Shown here: positions 31,085 to 41,896 of the stretch, one piece after another
How the letters are laid out: every line of letters begins with the position of its first letter
Position numbering within the stretch: the stretch's first letter is position 1
NCBI GenBank assembly: GCA_024516155.1
Contig: JAJJXM010000037.1
Span: 62,001-126,000 of the forward strand
DNA length: 64,000 nt
Source: Pyronema omphalodes
Taxonomy: Eukaryota > Ascomycota > Pezizomycetes > Pezizales > Pyronemataceae
Reading direction: 5' to 3'
Notes under the pieces: model-generated
What the model was told of the DNA's origin: nothing
Database searches by the model: none
Seen by the model: only the letters and a program-made list of their open reading frames with translations
Made by a program: the position numbers and the translations under genes

Positions 31085-32432
31085 TTATTCTTTTCCCGAC
31101 ACTTCTTCTTCAGCATCCACTAATTCCACACTCGCCACTTTAACATTCGTCTTGGCGGGGCACGACGCAGCCATGTGGCCGAGGCCACCGCAGTAGAGGC
31201 AACGTCCTTCTGATAGGCGGGTCGCGCGCTCCTGTGCCGACAGTTTCTGACGGGGTCCCTGGGCCGGGGTTTGCTTGCTGGAGGAGGCGGTGGTGGCTTG
31301 GGTAGCGGGGGTGGGGCGACTGGTGGCGGGGGTGGCGGTGGTAGTGGTCTTAACTTGGCCGCGGTTGGTACGCAGCTTGCGGAGGTTTTCAAGTGCCCTT
31401 AATTGGGAGTCCAATTTTTGACACTGTTCGACGAATTCGTGCATCGTGGTGGTGGGCGGGGCACCAACCAACTTCTCGTGTAGCTCAAGGGACAGGCCGT
31501 TACGCAGGGCATCCATGGTGGCGGCTTCGTCCCAGCCTAACTCTGCGACTAGGCGGGAGAACTCTGCGTAGTAGTCCGAAAATTCGCGGTTGTTCTGTCA
31601 GAGATTCTGTAGTTTGAAACGAGCCGTTGCGCGCTCGTCCGGGTCTCCGAAGGTACGCTGTAAAATTTTAATGACGTCCTCGACGTCGTTGAGAGCCCAG
31701 CGGTTGCCGTTTTCCTTGATGTAAGGAAGAATCTGGTCCAGGGCGCGTCCGCGGAGGCGGCCCATGGCGTAAGAAATCCGTTTATGGGGGGTCGGGAAAC
31801 GTAGTTCATCGCTCACTAACTTGATACGAAGCAAGGAGACAAAGCGGCGGAGGTCCTCCCTGTTGGACCCGTCGAAGGTTGGCGGATCCGAGATTTTGTC
31901 TCCAGTTACGCGGATGCCGGGGGAGGCGAGTAGCGCGTTGATTAGCTCACGCTGGCGGGTGAGTTCTTTCTCGTAGTAGTGGATTTCGTTTGTATCGGCT
32001 TGCTCCTCCGGGGTTAGGAGGATCTCGGGGTCACGGGGGGGGGGTCTAGGAATTGGTGCGATTATCGCGGGGGCGGGGGCTGCGGCTGCGGCTGTGGTAG
32101 GGGGTGCGGCGGCTCGCGGTGCTGGTTCTGGGCCGTTCGGGTAGACCTGGACGGAGCCAGTCTGGATCACGACAGGGGGAATGGGAGCAGGGGTGGGAGC
32201 TTCCGGAGCGCGGGAGGCGACAGGGCTGGATACCCGAGTGCTGTTACGAGAGCCGGGGGTTTCCGCGAGGTCGTTTAGGAGGTAACCCGTGGGGTGGTCC
32301 TGAGCGTCTAAAATGGATTGTGCGAGTTGTTGTGTAAAGGTGAGCGGTTCATGGCCGTCGGGGAACTGGGTCATGGCGGCGGCGTTCACAATTTGTTGCC
32401 AGTGGCCTTCGTCAATAAGTTTAATATGCATC
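31085..32432 (-). CDS. gag: Gypsy-C gag, with an in-frame TGA
   Basis: Starts best at ATG 32432, because the longer frame upstream begins at a non-ATG codon. The N-terminal part is Pro/Ala-rich. A capsid region (FDGSNREDLRRFV...DQILPYI...TFGDPDERATARFKLQ) and a C-terminal CCHC knuckle (CLYCGGLGHMAASC) follow. TGA at 31600-31598 interrupts the frame inside the capsid, where the sequence otherwise continues collinearly (QNNREFSDYYAEF, compare Gypsy-B GNREFSQYYAEF). It is most simply CGA to TGA. The gag stop is TAA at 31087-31085. Confidence 0.85.
31091..31097 (-). promoter_or_regulatory. -1 frameshift heptamer of Gypsy-C
   Basis: GGGAAAA read as G-GGA-AAA in the gag frame, two codons before the gag stop. 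Slipping -1 enters the pol frame. Confidence 0.8.
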
Positions 32433-32663
32433 CTGGCGGGCTCTGAGGATTGGCTTGAGTCTGATGGTGCGGCGGATGTGCTCCTGATAGGTGTAGTCCT
32501 GGAGTTGCCAGCGGACCACAAGGTAGCAGTTATTTTCTGCTCGTCGGACGGTTCTTCGCACTGCGCCAGCGAATCTGTCGGGGATCCCAAAGGTTTCGTA
32601 TAAGGTGTGCGTTTCAAGAGCTTGCTTTAGTGCGTGGGTCCAGGCAGAACCGGTGCGGTTCAT
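32423..32663 (-). CDS. Gypsy-C ORF0, small ORF before gag
   Basis: 80 codons from the first ATG after the 5' LTR to a TAA that overlaps the gag ATG (ATGCATATTAA). The protein is basic, with helical-looking sequence (VRRTVRRAENN...VVRWQLQDYTYQEH), and shows no known domain. Gypsy-B has an ORF in the same place. It may be a translated leader that feeds gag by reinitiation, or the ancestral N-terminus of gag moved out of frame. Confidence 0.5.
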
Positions 32664-32687
32664 GCGTGTCGGTTGAATAGTTAATCG

Positions 32688-32696
32688 ATCGAACGT
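32688..32696 (-). other. Gypsy-C primer site (self-priming type)
   Basis: Minus-strand ACGTTCGAT, 2 nt inside the 5' LTR boundary. It is exactly complementary to ATCGAACGT in the LTR (32916-32908), which lies 39 nt downstream of a TATA-like TACATAAG. There is no tRNA-like TGG start. Confidence 0.7.
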
Positions 32697-32698
32697 AA

Positions 32699-33227
32699 TG
32701 TCAGGGACACGAGAACGGACGTTCAAGGGACACACTGAACACTACCGGAAAGAGGGACTAGGCAGGTTCCGGAACGGGGAACGGCAGGACAAGGACCGAA
32801 GTGCTCGTCAGACGGACGGCACACTAAACAGGGACAGGGACAAGGACAAGAGTGACGTAGGACTTAGGAGAGGAATTCTTATATTAGGAGTCAGGAGAAG
32901 ACACAAGACGTTCGATGGAGAATCTCGACAACGGGGAGGCAAGCCTCCTTATGTACAAAGGGGCGGCCAGCACTCTTGCTGGGCCGTCATACAATCATCG
33001 CTACATGAGCTTCCGTTCTCCATCGATTCAACTGCGACGCCACAGCTCTCCAGCTCGTGGTACGTCATCCATCATCAATCAGTCTCTCAGTCAACATGGC
33101 ACGGCACACACAACAACACAACAACACAACGGCAACACAACACGACAAGACAACGGCACGATGTCGATCAACAACCACGACAACATGATGACGCAACACA
33201 ACGGCTCGTCAGCCGTGTGCCGTGACA
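32699..33227 (-). repeat. Gypsy-C 5' LTR
   Basis: 529 bp, same length as the 3' LTR. TATA-like TACATAAGG at 32955-32947 is followed by the predicted transcript start and primer partner at 32916-32908. Confidence 0.93.
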
Positions 33228-33562
33228 GCGTGTGGAGGATCATCTTGAGTTGTAGTTGTCTGTGCCGTGGTAGTTTAAGTTGGTGGCGGAGGTTAATCCG
33301 GTGGGAGGTAAATTTGGGGCAGGCCAGGATCAGGTGGCGTGGGGTTTGAGGTGGGTGGAGGGGGCATGTGCATGAGCGGGAGGGGTATTGTTCGGAGGGG
33401 GGGTGTGCCAGGCTGTTGAGAAAGTAACCATGTCCTGTTCGGAGGCCCAGTATCGCCGTGGATATCTTTCGGGGCACTGATGTGTACGCTTCATCAAGCT
33501 TCCGCTTGAATGGTGCATCGTATGTCTTTGGGCGGGTGGATGAGGTGTACCAGGTGACCCAG
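33228..33562 (-). pseudogene. LINE-2 ORF2, C-terminal segment
   Basis: LINE-2 sequence between Gypsy-C and Gypsy-A. Read on the minus strand it continues ORF2 directly from 56196 (HIHDW then VTWYTSS) and ends in a Cys/His cluster (SCTCPLHPPQTPRHLILAC), the C-terminal knuckle typical of Tad/I-group ORF2 proteins. It then joins 26822 in frame. Confidence 0.85.
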
Positions 33563-34285
33563 TGTCAAAATCCGGCTACACACGGCCGACAGGCGATACA
33601 ACCGTCGGATTGCTATGCAATCGGGTTCGGCTCTGGACTTCTAGGTGAGTTAGTCACGGGCTCAGGCAGTACTTACCTTGTACACAGGATGTCCCTGCGG
33701 CGTTGCCTCTGATAGAATCGTCGGATGGGGATCTGGGTGGGAGGATAGGTGGGTATTCGGGATGGGTAAGTATGTTGGGATGGGCTGGGTTGCGGTCACG
33801 GTTTAGATGATAGAACTGCAGTGTGTAGATAGGATTGTGTAAATAGATAATTGATTGCGTACTAGACTAATGAAATACAAATGTCCCCTTATATACCTTT
33901 GTCCCTGTGCTCATGTGATTTCCCAACTTATCTGACCCGCAGATATTCCATCCATCATGAGACACCCTTCGCTCCACCGTGACTCCCAAAACCTAACTAA
34001 AACACAATACAAACATAAACCAAAACATAATACAAAACATAAGCAAAACACAATACAAAACATAAGCAAAACATATTCCAAACCTCGAGGAAACCCTCCT
34101 CGTTCCACCCCGCACTTACCCCCTTGTCCCTCGCTTAACCCTAACTCCTCTCGCCTAGCCCTAGCTCCACCTCTTCGCTTAAACCCTAACTGTGACGTAC
34201 GCCATCCCCAGCGTCACACCCACGAACCACAGCCCAGCTGTGGTTACAATCCCTCCCAGAAGCATATCCCTAGCGGTTCGTGACA
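33563..34285 (-). repeat. Gypsy-A 3' LTR
   Basis: 723 bp. One about 23-bp unit shorter than the 5' LTR within an A/C-rich array (ACAAAACATAAGCAAAACAT and variants, about 33990-34080). The first bases on the minus strand (TGTCACGAACC) also encode the ORF3 C-terminus. Confidence 0.93.
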
Positions 34286-35064
34286 GTAGCTCCCCCCTCC
34301 AGGCCGAGACTCCGACGAGGCTTGTCTGAGGTTCCCCATGGGGACGAGGTCGGGGTTGTCGCTGCCGACGGCGATTGCGGTTCTGGCGGCGGCATCTGCC
34401 GGATAGTCGTTGGCGGCGGGGAGAGTCTCCTCCGAAACCAGTGCTGGAGTGCTCCGGCAACGAGGACCCCTCGAATGGCGGTGGGGTGTGGGTCGGCGGT
34501 GGCACTTCTTCCTTTCCAGTGGGTGGTCCGTAGAAAGAGAGGTTTATTGCGAGTCGTTCGGGGTCCCTGTTCGGAGACATGAGGTAGACAGGGACGTACC
34601 TCTTCTCCATCAAAGTCTCGCTCGAGGTTTCCGAGGCCAGCTCGGGTGCTGTTGGTGGCCGTTCCCCGTTGGGGTGTTGCTGGTCCTTCTCCGGGACGGG
34701 GGTCGGTTCATGCGGTGTCGGAGCGGGAGTTGTCGTGGAGCGGGCAGGCCCTGTGGCGCCGCATCTGGCTTCATGGCCGTCCATGTTAACCAGAAACCCA
34801 CAGTCGTAGCAAACCCTCTTTCCTCGCTGCCAGGCCCGACAGGCCTTCCGAACGTCCAGATGTTTCCTCCTGATCACAGCTTCTAACTCGGGATCGTGCA
34901 GTCCGTCCGCAGTTAGCATTCGTTGGTTCCTTCCCAGCCCAGCGGTTGGAAAATAGTTGTAGTTTCTCTTTCGATTGTCGATGTGTGGCGCAGTAGTCGT
35001 CGTAACAAAAGGTCCAGTGTTGGGCATCGTGTGGGGGATACGGTGGTTGTCGGTGGTGGGGCAT
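34179..35064 (-). pseudogene. Gypsy-A ORF3, tail-anchored zinc-cluster protein (frameshifted)
   Basis: Third ORF after the chromodomain. ATG at 35064 opens a frame with C-x4-C-x2-H (CYDDYCATH). A single-base shift near 34940 moves to the long frame (34179-35027) with HDPELE, then C-x2-C-x8-H-x3-C (CYDCGFLVNMDGHEARC), a Pro-rich middle, an Arg-rich stretch (RRQRLSGRCRRQNRNRRRQR) and a hydrophobic C-terminal segment (DMLLGGIVTTAGLWFVGVTL). The last about 34 codons lie inside the 3' LTR. Gypsy-D encodes the homologue. There is no signal peptide. The predicted topology is C-terminal membrane anchoring. The function is unknown; it is not a recognisable envelope glycoprotein. Confidence 0.7.
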
Positions 35065-35128
35065 CCTGGCGGTACCAGCCGCCGGAGTGTTGGTCGTTCT
35101 CGGGGTTTATAGGGCTAGGCCATGGTTC

Positions 35129-37362
35129 TTACAACCTTGGGGCCGGTTTTCTTGGGTAGGTTGTGTGAAATCGTCGGATAGCGTCGGGGGAATTCGTGAA
35201 GTTCTCCGATGGGTCACCAAGTTCAGGTCGGGGATCAGGGAATCCCGTCCAACGTACACGATACTGGAGTCTGTTTCGATGATAGCGGGAATCAACTATC
35301 TCCTCCACTTCCCATTCCTCTTCGTCCTCAATAACAATTGGTGGGGGAGGAGGTTGGACTGTGCCCGGGGATCGGTGTAAGGGTGGGTTGAGCCAGCTCG
35401 AGCAATGAGATGTGGAATACGGGGTGTATTTTGACACTGGCGGGGAGGATCCAATTTATACGCTCTTGTTCCCACGCGCTCGAGGATGGTGTATGGTCCC
35501 ATCAGCTTGTAATCCAATCTTGCTGAATGGGCGAGTTGTTTTCACATTTCTCCTCCGCAACCACACCCTATCCCCCTCCCTGAGTACGGGATCCGGGTGT
35601 CTCTTCCGATTTGCCTGTTCTGCCTGGGCAGCCTGTGCATATCCGATATCTGCCTGTAGTTCCCGGTGGAGGTTGGTGAGGGCTGAGACGTATTCCGCCA
35701 CCTCCGGGAATCCTCCTTCTATTTTTCCCTAGGCTGGGTGCGAACCGCGGATGATACCCATAATTCGCGAAAAGGGGGTAACCTTCGTTGTCTCGGATTG
35801 AGTGTTGTTATAGCAGAACTCCGCCATTGGGAGTAGCTTTTTCCCAGTCGTCCTGCCTGGTAATTGCAGTACGCCCACAGGTACTGTTCGAGGGTGGCGT
35901 TCGTGCGTTCGGTCTGTCTGTCGGTCTCGGGGTGGAATGCGGTGCTGAGCTTCCTTGACGTCCCCATTGCCCCCATCACTCGCTTCCAAAACGTCGAGGT
36001 GAATAGAGACCCGCGGTCGGAGACGATATCGTTAGGAAGTCCGTGGGCCCTGACCACATGCCTCAGGAATCCATCCGCCAGTTCCTTCGGCCCCATCGTA
36101 TCCGCACAGGCCACGAAGTGAGCCATCTTCGTGAACCGATCCACAATTACCCATAGGGCGTTGTTTCCTCCTCTTGACGGCAGTCCAGTGATAAAATCCA
36201 TGGACACCGAATCCCACGGCCTCGATGGTGGCTGTAAGGGCTTCAGGAGCCCGAAAGGAGCGTGCCTAACTGGCTTAATCCTTTTGCAGGTATCGCAGTG
36301 GTCTACGTATCGGTTGACATATTGGCGTTGCTGAGGCCAATAATAATTCCTACTGATTAGCTCCAAGGTCCTCGCCCGCCCTGGGTGTCCCGCAACGAGT
36401 GCATCATGGTGGTCATGTAGGAGCCGTAGCCGCAACTCGTGGTCGTCTGGTACCCATATCAACCCCTCATACAGCAACAGCCCCTCCCGTTCTTCGCAAA
36501 GTCCCAATGCCACCTTCCGGTCTATCTTCTCCCCAGTTCGTAATTTCCTTAATATCTCCTGTATCTCCTGATCCTCCCTTGTTTTCTGTTGGATTTCTTT
36601 TAACAATTCCTCGTCGACCTGTATCTCCATGACCTCGGCAGAGTTGATCCAGAAGGTCTGCGGCGGCAAAAGAACTCGTTCCCTGTTCTGCCTGTGTTTC
36701 AGCTCCCCTTCCCAAGGAGAATCTCCTGATTCTCTCGATAGGATGTCGGGCTTTCCCGCCAGTTTGCCGGGTCGATACGTTATTGCGAAGTCGTAATTCG
36801 CCAACATTTCCGCCCACCTTGCCTGCCGTAGGTTTAGGTCTTTTTTTGTAGTCCAATATTCCAAATTTTTATGGTCCGTCAATATAGTAATCTTGTGGCG
36901 AGTATTCTTGCAGTAGGTACCCCATTTATTTAGCCCTTCAACTATGGCGAGGAGTTCTTTATCGTGTACATCGTAATTTAGTTCCGGGTCCTTCAGTTTG
37001 CGCGAGAAATATCCCAAGGGATGTAGGATGCCTTGGTCGTCCGGCTGCGAGCAGACTGCTCCGATGGCGTAATCCGACGCATCTGTCTCCAGGGTTAAGG
37101 GTTTTGTGGGGTCAAAATGTCGTAGGATAGGTTCAGAAATCATTGCCCGTTTCAGCTGTTCGAATGCTGATTTAGCCGCGTCGTCCCATTTCCATGTTAC
37201 ATCCTTCCTCGTCAGTTTTGTAAGAGGCGCCGTAATCTTGCTAAAATCCCGGATAAACCTCCTATAGAAGTTGGCGAACCCTATGAAACTCTGGATTCCC
37301 TTCACGTTTGTCGGTTCCCTCCACTCTGCCACTGCTCTTACCTTCTCCGGATCCATCCTTAT
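35129..37362 (-). pseudogene. pol: Gypsy-A pol, RNase H, integrase and chromodomain part
   Basis: Continues from 45016 after removal of Gypsy-D (…SPTGI then RMDPEKVRAVAEW). Contains the end of RT, RNase H (LETDASDY), the integrase zinc region (HHDALVAGHPGRARTLEL...CDTCKRIKP) and the core (DFITGLP, SDRGSLFTS, HPETDRQTERTN). Frame is lost near 35850 and again near 35770 and 35520, before a chromodomain (EWEVEEIVDSR...YRVRWTGF). The integrase product would be non-functional as read. Confidence 0.85.
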
Positions 37363-38152
37363 TATCAGAATCCGTATCCACGGTTACTGACGACAGGCAG
37401 CGCGGGGTTTCGGCGGCGAGGAGGGCGGCGGCGGGTTAGGTAAGGCTGGTAAGTTGGAAATGGGCAAGGGTTTGTGGGCTGGGAAATCACAGGTGAGTTT
37501 GGAGAGATGGGATATCACAAGGGAACTTTTGTAGATAGGATTGTGGTAAATAGAAACTTGATTGCGTGAAGAAATAAACTACATACAAATTTCCTCCTCT
37601 TATACTTGTTCCTTCATGACTCGTGACTCAGCATTCTCCGCCTGCGGAGAATGCTCCCAATGCTAACCGCCGTGATAACTACATACATGACCAACATTCC
37701 CCAACATTTGCCAACCGCCGTAATTCCAAATAAGAAAGCAAGATAACTAAAGGCCGTAATTCCAAATAATAATAACAAGGAAAGAGTACATACCAAAAGA
37801 GATAACTACCGGCTAACCGCCGTGATTCCAAATAGCAAAGAAAGAGTACATACCGAAAGAGATAACTTCCTGGCTAACCGCCGTGATTCCAAATAGTAAA
37901 GAAAGAGTACATACCAAAAGAGAGAAGTAAAAGATTCCAACATTTTCCTAGCCGCCGTGATACCTAAAAGAAATCCAAATAAGAAATAACTCCGAACATA
38001 TGAAAATCCTCGGCAAGGGGCCCAGCCCCTTGCCCTAACCCTATCCCTTCACTTCATGACAGCGTAGCAGGTTGCTAGGGTGATGACGATCACCCATAGC
38101 CCTGCGGTGGTGACGGCGGAGGCCAGGAGCATGTCACGGGAGCGTTGTGACA
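37363..38152 (-). repeat. Gypsy-D 3' LTR
   Basis: On the minus strand begins TGTCACAACGC and ends ...GATTCTGATA, so the 3' terminal dinucleotide is TA, not CA. Contains diverged tandem units of about 65 bp (TAACCGCCGTGATTCCAAAT...). Confidence 0.9.
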
Positions 38153-39114
38153 TAAGCCCCCCCCTCCAGGCCGAGACTCCGGCGAGGCCGCTGGCAGTCC
38201 TCAGCGCGGGCCTCCGGATGGGGGACCGTCCCCGATACTGCTTTCCCCGACGTCGGCGACGTACGACGTCCTGGGTGATGTCCTCGAGGACATAAGGCGG
38301 TATTTGCTCTTGTTGGTGTCCTAAGGGGGGCGCCGTTATTTGTTCTTGTTGGTGCCCTGAGGAGAACGGGGGTATTTGATCTTGTTGGTGCCCTGAGGCT
38401 GGGGGCTCCGGGGATCCGAACAAGGGGCGGACGTCAGGTCGTTGGTTGGTCGGTAGTCGACGGTGGGGAGACGCTGTTCCGGCTCCGCTGTCTGATAGAA
38501 AGACAGGTTGATTGCCACCTTCTCGTGGTCCGAGGGTCCCGTCATCATAATCACTGGGAGTTGGTGTCGAATCGTAGGGATGGTGGAGTCCTCCGATTCC
38601 AGTTCGCGGGGACGGGGTGGTTCGTTTTCCTGGTTTTCCGTAGGGACGGGAGGCTCCTTTCCTGTCCCGGGCTCGTCCTTGGGGTGGTATCGTTGCCGGG
38701 GTCTCCGTGGGGGGTTTCCATCCTCTGATACCGCATCTCTGGTCGTGTCCGTCTTTGTTGACCAGAAATTTACACACATTGCAGAGTCTCTTTCCTTTCT
38801 GCCATGCCTTGCCGGCCTTTTGCGGGTCCATCCTTCGGTGTCGGATCACCCATTCTAACTCGGGGTCATGTAGCTGCCCGCAGCTACATGATTTTTTTAT
38901 GCGTGCCGCAATTGCTTGCGCCACCGCTGGGAAATGATTGTTGTTTAATTTCGATTGGAGGTGAATGGAGCAGGAGTCGTTGTTGCAGAACGACCAATGT
39001 AGTTCTGCGTGCGGGATCGTGAGGGTGGGGGGATTTCTTTTCTGCCGGGGGAGTAGGGGTTCGGTACCAGCCCAAAGAGGACGGGGGGTCCTCGGAGTTC
39101 GTTCTATCGTCCAT
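38049..39114 (-). CDS. Gypsy-D ORF3, tail-anchored zinc-cluster protein
   Basis: Starts at ATG 39114, which overlaps the pol stop as TAATG. One extra C near 39010 shifts the frame relative to the long part (about 39010-38049). Features in order: C-x4-C-x2-H (CNNDSCSIH), HDPELE, C-x2-C-x8-H-x3-C (CNVCKFLVNKDGHDQRC), a Pro-rich middle with three GHQQ[DE]QI repeats, an Arg-rich stretch (VVRRRRRGKQYRGR), GVSAWRG, and a C-terminal hydrophobic segment (DMLLASAVTTAGLWVIVITL). The last 34 codons are read from the LTR. Homologous to Gypsy-A ORF3 at both ends while the middle is free to vary. Function unknown. Confidence 0.75.
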
Positions 39115-41896
39115 TACAGCTGTGGGGCAGGTTTATTCGGGTACCTGCGGTGGAATTGGGTGATGGCGTCGGGGGAGTTTTGGAAATTGTCGGCGGGGTA
39201 CCAGGTCGTATCGGGGTCGTGGAAACCAGTCCACTTAACTCGATATTGTATCTGACCCCGGTGGCATCGAGAATCCACTATTTCCTCAACTTCCCACTCT
39301 TCCTCGTCGTCGAGGACAATCGGTAGCGGAGGGGGCTGAATATGGCCTGGGATGGTTGTCGAAGTAGGTTGAGACGGTTCTAGAAGGGAGATGTGAAATA
39401 CTGGATGGATTTTTGCGTTTGGGGGGAGGTCCAGCTTATAAGCTCGCGACCCTACCTTAGACAAGATAGTGTAGGGCCCCAATAGCTTGTAATCGAGCTT
39501 GTTGGAGGGTCGGGTGGTTTTCACATTCTTCCTCTTCAGCCAGACCCGATCTCCCACTCGAAGGACCGGATCCGGGTGTCGATGCCGGTTCGCCTGTTCT
39601 GCATGAGCCGTCTGGGCATAGTGGACCTCCGCCCTCAGATCCTCGTGAAGTCGGTTGAGGGCGCCAACATATTTGGAGACCTCGGGGTTTCCTTCCGCGA
39701 CTTCACCCAGCGGCTGGGTAAAACGGGGATGATATCCGTAATTTGCGAAGAAGGGGGACACCTTGGTCGTTCCTGAGCGGGAATTGTTGTAGCAGAACTC
39801 CGCCATAGGAAGGAGTTGGTTCCAATTGTCCTGTTGATAGTTACAATACGCCCTGAGGTATTGTTCGAGGATCGCATTGACCCTCTCTGTCTGTCCGTCG
39901 GACTCTGGGTGAAACGCCGTACTCAGGTTCCTCGTCGTCCCCATTGCCTCCATAACCCTCTTCCAGAACTGAGAGGTGAATAGGGACCCCCGATCCGAGA
40001 TGATGCTGCTGGGGAGTCCATGGGCCCGTACCACATGTGTGAGAAACCCGTCCGCAAGTTCCCTGGGTCCCATAGTATCCCTACATGCTACGAAGTGTGC
40101 CATCTTCGTCAAGCGGTCCACAATCACCCATATCGCATTCATTCCCCCATCTTCCGGAAGACCCGTGATAAAATCCATGGAGATGGATTCCCATGGTCTT
40201 TCTGGAATCTGTAACGGTCGTAAGAGCCCGAAGGGGGCGTGCTTAATGGGCTTGATACGTTTACAGGTATCACAGTAGTCGACATATCGAGTCACATACT
40301 GTCGTTGTTGTGGCCAATAAAAATTCCGGCTGACCAACTCCAAGGTCCTTGCCCTTCCCGGATGCCCCGCGGCCTGGGAGTCGTGATGTTGTCGTAAAAT
40401 TTGTAACCTCAGGTCGTCGTCGTCAGGGACCCATATCAATCCCTCGTATAGGAGTAACCCATCCTTTTCCTCGCATAACCCCAAGGGGACCCTATTGTCT
40501 CGGGTTATCCCTTCCCGAAGTTTGCGGATTACCTCCTGGAGTTCTGTATCGGTCTTCGTTTTTTCCCGAATTTTGGTAATGAGGGGGGTGTCCGGGGTGA
40601 GTCTTATCAACTGTGTCCCGTTCACATGAAAGACTTCCTGGGGAAGGAGGACTCGGCTTCGGTTCTGCCGGTGCTTCATCTCCCCTTCCCAGGGAGAGTC
40701 TCCTGACTCTCGGGACAATATGTCGGGTTTTCCTGCCCAACTTCCCCGGACGATACGTGATCGTGAAGTCATAGTTAGCCAGTTGTTCCGCCCATCGGGC
40801 CTGTCGGAGGATTGAGATCCCTCTTCGTTTGCCAATACTCTAGGTTTTTATGGTCTGACAGTATCCGGATACTGTGTTTTGTCGATTTGCAGTATGTCGA
40901 CCATTTGTCCAAGGCTTCCACTATCGCCAGGAGCTCCTTATCGTGGATGTCGTAATTGAGCTCCGCTTCTTTTAATTTTCGTGAAAAATAGGCAAGGGGG
41001 TGCAGTACGTTGGAGTCGTCGGGTTGTGAGCAGACTGCCCCGATGGCATAGTCTGAGGCGTCAGTTTCCAGGGTGAGTGGCCGATCCGGGTCGAAATGTT
41101 GCAGGATCGGTTGGGATATCATTGCCGTTTTGAGTTGCTCAAAGGCCCGTTGTGTCTCGTCGTTCCACTCCCAGGGTACCTGTTTCTTCGTCAATCGTGT
41201 CAATGGCGTGGTGATCTTGCTGAAATCCCGGATGAATCGACGGTAGAAATTGGCGAACCCAAGGAAACTTTGGACTCCCTTCACATTCACCGGTTCTTTC
41301 CATTCCTTAACCGCCCTAATTTTCTCGGGGTCCATCTGCAACCCTGTTGGGGAGATGATGTATCCCAGGTATTCCGTCTTTTTCGTGTGGAATTCACATT
41401 TCGAGGGTTTCAGGGTGAGTCCTACGTCCCTTAACCTCTCCAAGACCATGCGGACGTGCTTCCGATGCTCCTCCATATTATCCGAGTAAATCAATATGTC
41501 GTCGAGATAGGCGATGCAAAAGATGTCGAGGTAATCACTTAAGACTTCGTTCATCCATCGTTGAAACGAAGCTGGAGCATTTGTCAAACCAAATGGCATC
41601 ACCAAATACTCGTATAGACCGTACTTGGTACGGAACGCAGTTTTCCATTCATCTCCTGTAGCTATTCGGAGGTTATGGTATGCGTCTCGCACATCCAATT
41701 TGGTATAGATCTTGGCGTTGGAAAGTCTATCCAACGCTTCCCCTATCAGCGGGAGTGGGGTGCGATCCTTGATTGTGATTTCGTTAAGTCGTCGGTAGTC
41801 GACGCATAACCGTAAGGTACCATCCTTTTTCTTAACTGAAATGGATTGGGGCTCCCGCGGGAGACGTCGACCGTCGGACCCAACCCCTCTTTGCAT
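39114..41896 (-). pseudogene. pol: Gypsy-D pol, RT to chromodomain, with single-base shifts
   Basis: The RT frame 41896-40775 contains LCVDYRRLNE, the catalytic YLDD and RNase H (LETDASDY). It continues after two single-base insertions (near 40812 and 40738) as 40835-39114 with integrase zinc region (HHDSQAAGHPGRARTLEL...CDTCKRIKP), DDE core (DFITGLP, SDRGSLFTS, HPESDGQTERVN) and chromodomain (EVEEIVDSR...YRVKWTGF). The expected intact order is kept, and only the frame is broken. Confidence 0.88.

Larger units (their letters stand above)
26823..33227 (-). mobile_element. Gypsy-C, chromodomain Ty3/Gypsy retrotransposon
   Basis: 6.4-kb element with 529-bp LTRs (26823-27351, 32699-33227) that differ at only a few bases, and the 5-bp TSD GCGTG (26818-26822, 33228-33232). 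Inserted in the last part of LINE-2 ORF2, whose frame is restored when the element is removed. Order on the minus strand: LTR, ORF0, gag, pol with chromodomain, LTR. Intact apart from one in-frame stop in gag. Confidence 0.95.

Noticed and set aside
37614..37796. Hydrophobic 60-codon minus-strand frame, repeated at 44472-44654
   Set aside because: Part of the Gypsy-D LTR tandem repeats. It is identical in both LTRs because they are copies, not because of selection.
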